Counted from the first letter of the stretch, positions 1 through 6,120 are shown. The stretch is DNA of 12,188 nt from Deltaproteobacteria bacterium (GCA_016874895.1 VGSX01000087.1:1-12188); one strand, 5' to 3'. The notes: generated by a model not told the origin, from the sequence alone. Numbers and translations: made by a program.

Positions 1-107
1 GGTTAAGTCAACAGAGGGAAAAAACATCACTCTGCCCTAAACGATAACCCCTTGAAGTTACATCTTTGTCTTTGCGACCGCAGGCGGGCCGCGGACAAAA
101 TAAAACC

Positions 108-141
108 TTGCAGAATATTTGTATTACAATTATTATAATAA
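108..141 (+). promoter_or_regulatory. Promoter and palindromic operator candidate of the relBE-like operon
   Basis: A sigma70-like promoter can be read as TTGCAG (108-113), a 17-bp spacer and TATTAT (131-136). The 12-bp perfect palindrome TTATTATAATAA (130-141) covers the -10 element. Type II TA operons are usually repressed by their own antitoxin binding a palindrome at the promoter, so this is a reasonable operator for the ribbon-helix-helix antitoxin downstream. The operator role is inference; AT-rich palindromes also arise by chance. Confidence 0.5.
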
Positions 142-253
142 GTACTGCGTGGAATGTCAATAAAAATAATAAGGACAGTGGGTTAGCGTGCCGCAGGTCC
201 CCCTGGGCAACATCAGGGCGGCAAGCCGGCCGCGGCCACAGGGTGGAGAGACG

Positions 254-481
254 ATGCCCATATCCGTGCGCCTCCCGGATAACATCCTGAAACGCCTTGA
301 TTTCCTGGCCCGCCAGACCGGGCGCACCCGGACTTTCTATATCCTGGAGGCCCTGAACGCCCACCTGGACAACCTGGAAACCTACTATCTGGCCGCGGAC
401 GTGCTGGAACGTATCCGCAAGGGGGAAGAGGAGGTCCATGCTGCGGACGACGTGAGGGACGAGCTTGGCCTGGAGGATTGA
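254..481 (+). CDS. RelB-like ribbon-helix-helix antitoxin
   Basis: A 75-residue protein that would bind operator DNA and neutralise the RelE-like toxin encoded just downstream. The N-terminus (PISVRLPDNILKRLDFLARQ, residues 2-21) is a ribbon-helix-helix DNA-binding unit: one beta strand that would pair in the dimer, then two helices reaching about residue 45. The acidic C-terminal half (residues 45-75) is the usual toxin-wrapping segment. I chose the ATG at 254 because a GGAG element lies 5 bases upstream and the homology-like part begins there; a start at 188 would add a proline/arginine-rich stretch untypical of the family. The stop overlaps the toxin start by 17 bp, so the two are probably translationally coupled. 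The family-level call is firm; which antitoxin subfamily is uncertain. Confidence 0.82.
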   Translation: MPISVRLPDNILKRLDFLARQTGRTRTFYILEALNAHLDNLETYYLAADVLERIRKGEEEVHAADDVRDELGLED

Positions 482-710
482 GTATTCCGACACCGCGGTG
501 GCGCAGTTGCGGGAACTTGATCAACGTGACGCCCGGCGGCTGTTGGAATATGGGGAGGAACTGGCGGGGCGGGGAGCCCCTCGGCAGCAGGGCGAGGCCC
601 TGAGCGGACGCCTGGGAGAGCTCTGGAAATTTCCGGCGGGGGACAAGCTGTTGATCTGCGACCTTCGGGACCGGATAGACCGGATCATCGTCCTGCGCCT
701 GGGGAAATAA
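465..710 (+). CDS. RelE/ParE-superfamily toxin, probably inactive (C-terminus truncated)
   Basis: An 81-residue protein starting at TTG (465) inside the antitoxin gene. Its opening (MAWRIEYSDTAVAQLRELD) and middle (LSGRLGELWKF, then a GDKLLICDL strand) are characteristic of RelE-type mRNA interferases, which cleave mRNA in the ribosomal A site. Two things differ from active members. The usual G-[YD]-Y-R strand motif reads G-D-K, so the conserved arginine is lysine. The protein also stops at VLRLGK, before the usual G-x-R-x-x-V-Y tail that supplies the last catalytic Arg and Tyr. No continuation of that tail is visible in the other two frames after the stop. The antitoxin fold ahead of it looks intact. 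I infer an attenuated or dead toxin kept with its antitoxin; a divergent but active toxin is the alternative. Confidence 0.75.
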   Translation: MAWRIEYSDTAVAQLRELDQRDARRLLEYGEELAGRGAPRQQGEALSGRLGELWKFPAGDKLLICDLRDRIDRIIVLRLGK

Positions 711-822
711 TTAACTGAATGCTCGACTTTCCCACCGTTGTATCATTTTTTTCTCCTGGTTGTCCTTTTGAGGTATCTTCGGCGTTATTTTCTCCAAGCT
801 GCAAACTCGCAGGGTGAAGTTC

Positions 823-892
823 TTGCAGGCGATCTTAGCATGAAATATAATTAATCAATCAATTGATCAATTATGATATTTAGGGAGGTGAG
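823..892 (+). promoter_or_regulatory. Promoter, palindromic operator and strong RBS of the phd/PIN operon
   Basis: A sigma70-type promoter is readable as TTGCAG (823-828), 17-bp spacer, perfect TATAAT (846-851). Directly downstream, across the expected transcription start, lie two overlapping palindromes: ATCAATTGAT (858-867) and AATTGATCAATT (861-872). This is the layout expected for a Phd/YefM antitoxin repressing its own operon. A strong Shine-Dalgarno region (GGGAGGTGA within 883-892) precedes the ATG at 895. The promoter match is directly visible; antitoxin binding is inferred. Confidence 0.65.
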
Positions 893-894
893 GT

Positions 895-1203
895 ATGGAA
901 AGCGTGGTAAGTGCAACCCAGGCGCGTATTAACCTTGGCAAGCTCATCAGGCAGGTTTTGGCTGGCGAAGTGATCGTAATTGAACATATCGGCAAACCTG
1001 CCGTGGTGGTTCTTTCAGTAGAGGAGTATAGAAAACTTAAAGGGAAACGTCAGCAAGGCTGGAGGGAAACGTTGGAAAAAATTTTTCAGCTCAACGCCCG
1101 GATGCAGGCGCGCCCAGGAGGTACGTTGTTTTTGACGCCGCCAGCAGAAATTATTCAGGAAATGCGGGAGGAACGGGATGCCCAACACAATAGTGTGTGT
1201 TGA
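895..1203 (+). CDS. Phd/YefM-family antitoxin
   Basis: A 102-residue antitoxin paired with the PIN-domain toxin that follows. The N-terminal part has the Phd/YefM signature: V-S-A-T-Q-A-R-I-N-L-G-K-L-I (about residues 5-18), then a strand-turn-strand segment with I-E-H-I-G-K-P-A-V-V-V-L-S (29-41) and E-E-Y-R-K-L (43-48). This fold dimerises and binds operator DNA. Residues 50-102 are charged and likely disordered until bound to toxin. The gene has a strong ribosome binding site and sits under a palindrome-bearing promoter. It overlaps the toxin gene by 26 bp, in a different frame. Its length is slightly above the usual 80-95 residues, the excess being at the toxin-binding end. Phd-type antitoxins paired with PIN toxins are common. 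Confidence 0.9.
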   Translation: MESVVSATQARINLGKLIRQVLAGEVIVIEHIGKPAVVVLSVEEYRKLKGKRQQGWRETLEKIFQLNARMQARPGGTLFLTPPAEIIQEMREERDAQHNSVC

Positions 1204-1603
1204 TGCCAGCTATGTGCTTCGACTCCTGGGCAGTGCCAGTCCTGAGGCAGCGCCGGTGCAAATGTGGGTAGAGAGTCATGAGCAAGGAAAAATTGCGGTG
1301 GCGCCCGGACTTTTGTATTATGAGGTGGTAAACGCTCTGCACCGGTATGTGGTAAAAGGTCAATTGACGGCGGCGGAAGCCAGGCAGCTTCTGGAACTGG
1401 CCCTTGATCTGGAAATTGAATTGCATAGCGAACTGGATATACACCACCAGGCCTTCAGGATGGCGCAAGAACTGGCGTTACCAGCGGCTTATGATGCTCA
1501 TTATATTGCTCTCGCCAAACGGTTGGGGGCAGAACTTTGGACTGCTGATCAGCGTCTGGCCAGGGTTGCCGGTAGCGTAGTTGATATTGCCGTGGTTTCA
1601 TGA
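1178..1603 (+). CDS. PIN-domain (VapC-type) ribonuclease toxin
   Basis: A 141-residue PIN-domain protein, expected to act as a Mg2+-dependent endoribonuclease that blocks translation when freed from its antitoxin. The four acidic metal ligands of the family can be placed: D9 in V-C-V-D-A-S-Y, E49 in Y-Y-E-V-V-N-A-L, D106 in A-A-Y-D-A-H-Y-I-A-L-A, and D124 in W-T-A-D-Q-R-L. Length and spacing match ordinary VapC toxins, so unlike the upstream RelE-like toxin this one looks intact. The start at ATG 1178 is supported by GGGAGG at 1166-1171 and by overlap with the antitoxin gene, implying coupled translation. The RNA target cannot be read from sequence. Confidence 0.92.
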   Translation: MPNTIVCVDASYVLRLLGSASPEAAPVQMWVESHEQGKIAVAPGLLYYEVVNALHRYVVKGQLTAAEARQLLELALDLEIELHSELDIHHQAFRMAQELALPAAYDAHYIALAKRLGAELWTADQRLARVAGSVVDIAVVS

Positions 1604-1605
1604 GG

Positions 1606-1645
1606 GGCCAAGGATGGGCTTTGCTTTAACTGACTACCCTTGGCC
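1606..1645 (+). terminator. Inverted repeat after the PIN gene; weak terminator candidate
   Basis: GGCCAAGG (1606-1613) pairs perfectly with CCTTGGCC (1638-1645) around a 24-nt loop, starting 3 bases after the toxin stop codon. There is no convincing T-tract behind it, so a Rho-independent terminator is only one reading. A plain 3'-end hairpin is the other. Confidence 0.35.
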
Positions 1646-1828
1646 AACATTATTTCGCGTCCTGATTTCGCGTCCTGGCGAGACGATTTTCTCCCCCTCA
1701 AAACCGTCTATATCATAGCAGCGGAAAGTTCACGGTGGGCGATCTACGAAATCTGGATCGAACGGGACAGCCAGGGTTTCCGGGTCTGCAAGGTCCGCGG
1801 CGCCGGGGGCCGAGCCTCTGTGCCCTGA
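1640..1828 (+). pseudogene. Fragment of a WGR-like gene (N-terminal part)
   Basis: An open frame of 62 codons from a TTG at 1640. The stretch from about codon 20 (V-Y-I-I-A-A-E-S-S-R-W-A-I-Y-E-I-W-I-E) through G-F-R-V-C-K-V-R-G-A-G-G-R resembles the beta-strand pattern of WGR-type domains: a Y-x-I-W-x-E strand, then a G-F strand, then a Gly-rich turn. The similarity is by eye and moderate. The frame loses this character at about 1811 and stops at 1828, while an unrelated ParE-like tail begins in another frame. The start codon lies inside a hairpin and has no good ribosome binding site. I read it as the 5' remnant of a gene cut short by deletion or insertion; function, if any, is unknown. Confidence 0.45.
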
Positions 1829-1959
1829 ACTGGCAGAAAGAATCCGCGTGTTTCCCTTTGGGCGTTACCTGATTGATCACCCAATCCAAACCGATAACAT
1901 CCGTGTGGCGCGTATTATCCACGGAGACCGGAACATCCTCAATTTGTTTAATACTTAAT
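1812..1959 (+). pseudogene. C-terminal remnant of a ParE/RelE-superfamily toxin
   Basis: Reading in the frame of position 1812 gives a protein tail ending at a TAA (1957-1959). It contains P-E-L-A-E-R-I-R-V-F-P-F-G-R-Y-L-I followed by N-I-R-V-A-R-I-I-H-G-D-R-N-I. This matches the ParE C-terminal pattern (R-x-F-P-[FV]-G-R-Y-[LV]-I, then V-R-V-x-R-I-x-H-G-x-R-[DN]-I) almost residue for residue. The N-terminal half of a ParE toxin (about 45-50 residues) is absent; upstream sequence in this frame is low-complexity G/A/P. No start codon or ribosome binding site is visible. It is therefore a decayed toxin fused by rearrangement to the preceding WGR-like fragment. It adds a third TA trace to this island. 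Confidence 0.7.
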
Positions 1960-2220
1960 AGAAGCTACTTCCACAACCTTTTTAAAAGGATCTCTCCATT
2001 AAAACTTCACTAGCCACGCCGCAATGCCGTTAATGCTCCAGTGAGATGTTCATCCTAGACAGTCGATGGCTGGTTCAGTTTGCCCCGAAGGGTAATTCAT
2101 GCACCACAAAGTAATGTTAGCGCCTGCTTAACGTTCCGCCCTCTTTGGTTGTTTTTCCACCGCCTCCGGAAAAAGATCGACCTCGACCGCTGCTCCGGGC
2201 GGAAATATTGGTTGGAATAA
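1960..2220. other. Intergenic region without a recognisable gene
   Basis: About 260 bp between the ParE remnant and the promoter candidate of the CNNM genes. I checked the three plus-strand frames from about 2100 for the missing membrane domain of the next gene and found none; stops are frequent. A short palindrome, CCTTTTTAAAAGG (1977-1989), is present but too weak to name. Confidence 0.5.
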
Positions 2221-2249
2221 TTGTTGCAGATGACAGACATATACATAAT
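2221..2249 (+). promoter_or_regulatory. Promoter candidate for the CNNM gene pair
   Basis: TTGTTG (2221-2226), 17-bp spacer, CATAAT (2244-2249) is a fair sigma70-type match about 30 bp upstream of the GTG start. An AAGGA element (2269-2273) sits 6 bases before that GTG. The -35 match is weak. Confidence 0.35.
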
Positions 2250-2279
2250 GAGCTAAACTTTCATTCGTAAGGATTGATT

Positions 2280-3152
2280 GTGCTTCTTTCCACCTGGTTC
2301 ATTAAGATTCTTAACGGCAGTGGCATGCTCATCCTGAAGCTGCTTGGCATCCCTTCCAGCAGTCATAGGCATATCCACTCCCCGGAGGAGATCCAGATGC
2401 TTATTGCCGAAAGCAGAGATGGCGGGGTGCTGGAGCCTGACGAACAACACCGCCTGCATCGGGCACTTGAACTCGGCCTGAAAACCACTCATCAGTTGAT
2501 GGTTCCCAGGAGGTTTATAGCTGCCATTGATGTGAATAAGCCGGCCGAACAGATTCTCCAGGAAGTGGCCGCCAGTCCTTACAGCCACTTACCGGTCTAC
2601 CGAAACTCCCTGGATAACGTTATCGGCATATTGCATACCAAGGAGGTTGTCCTGGAGTACCTCGCCCGGGGAGCCATCGATCCTGTGGAAAACATAATCC
2701 ATCCGATCCTCTATGTCCCCGAGAATCTCTCGGCGGAGGGTTTGCTCAAACTCATGCGCCAGGAACATCGGCACCAGGCCATAGTTGTCGACGAATTCGG
2801 AGGAACAGAAGGATTCGTGACGATTGAAGATGTCCTGATTGAGATGTTAGGCGAGGTCGCAGACGAATTCACCATTGATGTGCCTCAGCCGGAAATACTT
2901 CCCGACGGGAGAATACGTCTGCCGGGGCTCATGCGCCTTGAGGAGGCCAAAGAATGGACGGGCCTTGCATGGCAAGGAGAAGTCGGGACATTGAATGGTT
3001 TTATCATAGAGACCCTGGGGCGGGTCCCGGATGTCGGCGAACGACTGGTTGTCGGTAGTCTGGCCCTCGAGATCGAGCAGGTGGAACAGAGGATAATTGT
3101 TTCGGTTCTGGCAACGCCCCGGGGCTCATCCGAGGAGAAGTGCCTTGGATAG
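2280..3152 (+). CDS. CNNM/HlyC-CorC family protein lacking its DUF21 membrane domain
   Basis: About 290 residues. The first 20 or so (STWFIKILNGSGMLILKLLG) correspond to the very end of the DUF21/CNNM transmembrane domain. They are followed by a linker with H-S-P-E-E-I-Q-M-L-I, a pair of CBS domains (roughly residues 70-200, including S-H-L-P-V-Y-R and V-V-D-E-F-G-G-T-E-G-F-V-T-I-E-D-V) and a CorC_HlyC transporter-associated domain (about 210-285). Family members are implicated in Mg2+/Co2+ export or homeostasis. Full-length relatives are about 420-450 residues, so some 130-150 residues of membrane domain are missing. A stop codon lies in frame at 2268-2270, just before the start. The start could be TTG 2274 or GTG 2280; AAGGA spacing favours 2280. 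E. coli CorC is also a 292-residue soluble form, but here the leftover membrane-domain tail suggests truncation. Confidence 0.82.
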   Translation: MLLSTWFIKILNGSGMLILKLLGIPSSSHRHIHSPEEIQMLIAESRDGGVLEPDEQHRLHRALELGLKTTHQLMVPRRFIAAIDVNKPAEQILQEVAASPYSHLPVYRNSLDNVIGILHTKEVVLEYLARGAIDPVENIIHPILYVPENLSAEGLLKLMRQEHRHQAIVVDEFGGTEGFVTIEDVLIEMLGEVADEFTIDVPQPEILPDGRIRLPGLMRLEEAKEWTGLAWQGEVGTLNGFIIETLGRVPDVGERLVVGSLALEIEQVEQRIIVSVLATPRGSSEEKCLG

Positions 3153-4452
3153 TATAATCACTTTAGGAATCATTACTTGGCTTATTGTGCTCAACGGCCT
3201 GTTCGTGGCCGCGGAATTTGCCATTGTCGGCGCCCCCAGGGCATCCCTGGACCGTTTGGCTGCTGGGGGAAACCGGGTAGCCCAAAAGGTCTGCCAGATA
3301 CTCCGAACTCCTCGCCTCCAGGATAACTACATTGCCACGGCTCAACTGGGGATCACCTTTGCCAGCCTGGGGCTTGGCATGTACGGGGAGCACACTCTGG
3401 CCCAGTGGATCTTTGATCTGCTAACAGACCTAAAAACTCCAAGCTGGCTGGCCGCCCACTCCCTGGCGAGTATCCTGTCCGTCACCATCCTCACCTACTT
3501 TCACATTGTGGTGGGCGAGATGGTGCCAAAATCTTTGGCTCTCCAGTATGCCGAGCGGACGGTTCTCCGGATAACTCCCCTCATGCTGTTGATCAAAATG
3601 GCGTTTTATCCCCTGGTTGTGGGCCTCAATGGACTGGGCATCGCCATTTTGAGGCTCATGGGCGTGGAACGTCAGGTGGCTTCCGGTTACCACATTACCC
3701 CGGAAGAGCTCCATTATATCATCCAGGAAAGCGAAGCCGGCGGGATGCTCCGGGAAACATCGGCAAAAGTATTGAACGACCTGATGGACTTCGGCGATCT
3801 GACTGCGGCCGAAGTCATGGTGCCGCGGGTCCGAGTTGTTGGCATCCCCCTCCATGCCTCCCCGGAAGAACTCAGAAAGATCATGGCATCCTCGCGGCAC
3901 AGCCGCTATCCGGTCTTTGAGGGAGATCTGGACCACATACTGGGCTTAGTCCATATAAAGGACCTCTTGCGCCTGCTCCTCAACAAACAGCCCCTGACCC
4001 GGGACGACCTGAGGCGTGTGCCGTATGTGCCGGGGACTTCCAGCCTGGAGGTTGCCCTTGCGGCCATGCACCGGAGGAGAACCCATATGGCCGTGGTTAT
4101 GGATGAATACGGGGGGACGGCGGGGATTGTCACCATCGAAGACCTTTTCGAAGAAGTTGTCGGAGAGATGGATGAGGGAGTGACTATGCAACCCAAAGCC
4201 TACCACGACAGCCAGGGGCGGCTGCATGTTTCGGGAACTATGCGGCTTGATGAGGTCGGGGAGCGGTTGGGGATTGGCCTGGAACACGAAGAAGTGTTTA
4301 CCGTCAGCGGGCTCATTCTCATGCTGCTCAAGCGGCAACCACGGGTAGGCGATGCAGTTTCTCACGGCGGCGTCCATTTTGAGGTCACGGAAATTAAGGG
4401 CCACGGGGTGAGCGAGAGTATCGCCACCCTAAATGAAACGTCCATGACCTAG
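3145..4452 (+). CDS. CNNM/HlyC-CorC family membrane protein (DUF21-CBS-CBS-CorC_HlyC), full length
   Basis: A 435-residue inner-membrane protein of the family linked to Mg2+/Co2+ transport or magnesium homeostasis. The DUF21/CNNM domain spans about residues 1-180 and has hydrophobic helices near 5-27, around 65-85, 105-130 and 145-170. It carries family signatures such as N-G-L-F-V-A-A-E-F, A-T-A-Q-L-G-I-T-F-A-S-L-G-L-G and G-E-M-V-P-K-S-L-A-L. Two CBS domains follow (about 205-335; S-R-Y-P-V-F-E and V-M-D-E-Y-G-G-T-A-G-I-V-T-I-E-D), then a CorC_HlyC domain (345-430). I chose TTG 3145, 7 bases after GAGGAG (3132-3137), over a TTG at 3097 that would prepend 16 untypical residues. It overlaps the upstream paralogue by 8 bp, so the two are co-translated. 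Confidence 0.92.
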   Translation: MDSIITLGIITWLIVLNGLFVAAEFAIVGAPRASLDRLAAGGNRVAQKVCQILRTPRLQDNYIATAQLGITFASLGLGMYGEHTLAQWIFDLLTDLKTPSWLAAHSLASILSVTILTYFHIVVGEMVPKSLALQYAERTVLRITPLMLLIKMAFYPLVVGLNGLGIAILRLMGVERQVASGYHITPEELHYIIQESEAGGMLRETSAKVLNDLMDFGDLTAAEVMVPRVRVVGIPLHASPEELRKIMASSRHSRYPVFEGDLDHILGLVHIKDLLRLLLNKQPLTRDDLRRVPYVPGTSSLEVALAAMHRRRTHMAVVMDEYGGTAGIVTIEDLFEEVVGEMDEGVTMQPKAYHDSQGRLHVSGTMRLDEVGERLGIGLEHEEVFTVSGLILMLLKRQPRVGDAVSHGGVHFEVTEIKGHGVSESIATLNETSMT

Positions 4453-4530
4453 GGAGCCACCCCCGATGATTAAAATCCCCCCTGACCCCCCTTTAGAAAC
4501 TATGCCTTACCCGCAAGCTTATAAAAGGTG

Positions 4531-4547
4531 GCCAAGCACAGCTTGGC
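4531..4547. repeat. Short hairpin repeat, copy A
   Basis: GCCAAGC-ACA-GCTTGGC forms a perfect 7-bp stem with a 3-nt loop. Its 15-nt core (4532-4546) matches the core of the hairpin at 6505-6527 at 13 of 15 positions. The two differences form one base pair of the stem (C-G here, T-A there), i.e. a compensatory change. Confidence 0.65.
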
Positions 4548-4557
4548 GGGATATTGG

Positions 4558-4580
4558 GTTCCCAGATGCAACTTGGGAAC
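4558..4580. repeat. Short hairpin repeat, copy B, next to the PEP-CTERM start codon
   Basis: GTTCCCA (4558-4564) pairs with TGGGAAC (4574-4580). The outer arms are identical to those of the hairpin at 6505-6527, and 12 of 15 core positions agree. It ends 4 bases before the ATG at 4585, so the only Shine-Dalgarno-like bases (GGGA, 4575-4578) are inside the stem. Confidence 0.65.
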
Positions 4581-4584
4581 CAGG

Positions 4585-4639
4585 ATGAACCCGGAAACAC
4601 CTTTTAGTACTTGCGGTATTCGGGTTCTGCCTGCCGGGG
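4585..4639 (+). pseudogene. Signal peptide of the PEP-CTERM protein, out of frame by one base
   Basis: From ATG 4585, removing one C from the CCC run at 4590-4592 gives MNRKHLLVLAVFGFCLPG, which continues directly into M-A-Q-A-D of the downstream frame. That is a textbook Sec signal peptide: basic n-region (N-R-K-H), hydrophobic core, and an A-Q-A cleavage site before Asp. As written, the frame has one extra base and hits an in-frame TGA (4586-4588) when read back from the main body. Either the gene is broken here or the base is a sequencing or assembly error. Confidence 0.75.
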
Positions 4640-5197
4640 ATGGCGCAGGCGGACACTATGGCCCTGCAAACCGGAGGATTCACTTGGAGTTATTACAGCG
4701 ACTACACCATAGGGTGGCAATTCGATCTGTCTTCTCCGGTCACGGTGACGGCACTCGGTTTTCTCGACTATGATGGGGACATGGTGGATAGTCACCCCGT
4801 CGGGATCTGGGACGTGAACGGGATTCTCCTCGCCACGGCCACCGTTCAGCCTGGAGACCCCGAAACCGGAGGGTTCTTGTTTCGTGCCATCACTCCGGTT
4901 GACCTCCCGGCAGGCTCCGGTTACGTGGCCGGCGCTCTGCCGACTATAAATGATACATGGGGCAACGGAGCAGCGTACGCTCATTACTCAGCGCCCGTGT
5001 CCTTCGTACAATATGTGTATGGGCCTGGTGGGACGCTAAATTTTCCCTCTACAGCAGGCGGATATGTAGGGCAAAACGTCTATGCCCTAGCGAATTTTAA
5101 GTTTACCACTTCAGTTGCTCCCCTTCCTCCGGCCGTTCTCCTGTTCGGCTCCGGCCTCATGGCTCTGGCGGGCTGGCAGAGGTGCAGGAAAGGTTAA
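4640..5197 (+). CDS. Secreted PEP-CTERM-type protein with a DUF4082-like domain
   Basis: As annotated the frame gives 185 residues. The body (about residues 15-135) looks like a DUF4082-type beta-sandwich: G-W-Q-F-D-L-S-S-P-V-T-V-T-A-L-G-F, later V-G-I-W-D-V-N-G, then P-V-D-L-P-A-G-S-G-Y-V. The C-terminus is a PEP-CTERM-like sorting signal in three parts: P-L-P-P-A-V motif, hydrophobic helix (L-L-F-G-S-G-L-M-A-L-A-G) and basic end (Q-R-C-R-K-G). Such proteins are exported by Sec and processed by an exosortase, usually in bacteria that make exopolysaccharide. No exosortase gene is in this window. The start at 4640 is a fallback: the true start is very likely ATG 4585, in a frame shifted by one base, and without it the protein would lack its signal peptide. 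The surface role is inferred. Confidence 0.8.
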   Translation: MAQADTMALQTGGFTWSYYSDYTIGWQFDLSSPVTVTALGFLDYDGDMVDSHPVGIWDVNGILLATATVQPGDPETGGFLFRAITPVDLPAGSGYVAGALPTINDTWGNGAAYAHYSAPVSFVQYVYGPGGTLNFPSTAGGYVGQNVYALANFKFTTSVAPLPPAVLLFGSGLMALAGWQRCRKG

Positions 5198-5224
5198 CCA
5201 ACCGTTCAGTAATATTCCCATATA

Positions 5225-5256
5225 AGGCAGGGTCAAAAATGGCCCTGCCTAGTTTC
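5225..5256 (+). terminator. Intrinsic terminator after the PEP-CTERM gene
   Basis: A 10-bp stem (AGGCAGGGTC, 5225-5234, pairing with 5241-5250 with one G-T pair) and a 6-nt A-rich loop, followed by AGTTTCTGTT. It starts 28 bases after the stop codon. The T-tract is imperfect but the GC-rich stem is clear. Confidence 0.7.
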
Positions 5257-5553
5257 TGTTCGACAAGGCCAGGATGGCGCCAAAGTGTGCAAGCCGCCCG
5301 TCACTGTGCCGGGCGCCAGATCAAGGCCCCTGGTCTTTAAATCTGCCAGCAGACGATGCGTTGGCTGCATGTGCAGAAATGTGCTGAGCAGAATTTCCAT
5401 TAATTACCAGGTTAAGGAAATATTTACGATATGCCCGAAAAGCGCCGTTGGCTCAATTTTGTATTCTCGAACTCCACAAGGAAGGCAGGCTAAACCCTGG
5501 TTACCGAGAACCCTTTGATTTACTGGCAGTTACCAACTTAGACTACCAAAAGG
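5257..5553. other. Intergenic region without a recognisable gene
   Basis: About 300 bp between the PEP-CTERM terminator and the tRNA terminator. Open frames exist, but they lack ribosome binding sites and family-like character, and one runs straight through the tRNA-Asn gene. This side is the 3' flank of tRNA-Asn, a common integration target, but I see no integrase or second copy of the tRNA end. Confidence 0.5.
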
Positions 5554-5587
5554 AAAAGGCCCTCTCTCCTGCGAAAGATGGCCTTTT
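5549..5587 (-). terminator. Terminator of the minus-strand tRNA unit
   Basis: On the minus strand AAAAGGCC (5587-5580) pairs with GGCCTTTT (5561-5554) around an 18-nt loop. The falling arm runs into TTTTCCTTTT, a serviceable U-tract. It lies 8 bp past the encoded CCA end of tRNA-Asn. Confidence 0.55.
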
Positions 5588-5594
5588 TGATATC

Positions 5595-5670
<76 letters not shown>

Positions 5671-5770
5671 ATGGGGTAGTGCCGATTACTTTTTACTGCC
5701 TCTGTTTCCCTGGCCACCAGAATTTTGCTTTATCCCAGGTAAGATCGGACCGGCCATAGGAAAAATTTTT

Positions 5771-5844
5771 TGGCTGGGGGACGAGGATTCGAACCTCGGT
5801 AAGCAGATCCAGAGTCTGCTGTCCTGCCGCTAGACGATCCCCCA
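5771..5844 (-). tRNA. tRNA-Gln (anticodon CTG)
   Basis: On the minus strand the acceptor stem TGGGGGA/TCCCCCA (5844-5838 with 5781-5775), discriminator G (5774) and encoded CCA (5773-5771) enclose a 74-nt cloverleaf. The anticodon arm GCAGA-CTCTGGA-TCTGC gives CTG, reading CAG glutamine codons. The T-arm contains GGTTCGAATCC. It lies about 100 bp upstream of tRNA-Asn and about 30 nt below a strong promoter. Confidence 0.95.
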
Positions 5845-5883
5845 GCATATGGTCATCCTGCCAACGTCGAGCTTGACCCTAAT

Positions 5884-5911
5884 ATTATAACCACACATTT
5901 TAAATTTGCAA
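5884..5911 (-). promoter_or_regulatory. Promoter of the tRNA-Gln/tRNA-Asn unit
   Basis: On the minus strand, TTGCAA (5911-5906), 16-bp spacer and a perfect TATAAT (5889-5884). The predicted start near 5877 leaves a leader of about 30 nt before tRNA-Gln, as expected for a stable-RNA transcript. Confidence 0.7.
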
Positions 5912-6120
5912 TATGTGATTAACCATTCCCGGTGGGTTTTTGCGTTCTGGCCCGGCCCTTTTTTTCTCGGGTAATTCATGATACCATTTCGTCTAGATGT
6001 CATCGCCGGGCATTCATTGAGGCAGGGGCCTTTGGGCAAGTCCATGTTCCTGGACAGTTCCGGGGCAAGCGTCTGCCGCTGTGATGCCCAGGACCAAAAT
6101 CAGGGCCGGAGAATTGTTAG

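Noticed and set aside
8..524. Long minus-strand open frames opposite the RelB/RelE genes
   Set aside because: They are shadows of the GC-rich coding frames: no ribosome binding site, low-complexity Pro/Arg composition, and no family features.
4453..4500. C-rich stretch after the CNNM gene as a terminator
   Set aside because: The C runs have no matching G-rich arm nearby, so no stem forms; it may be part of a dispersed repeat but I cannot show it.
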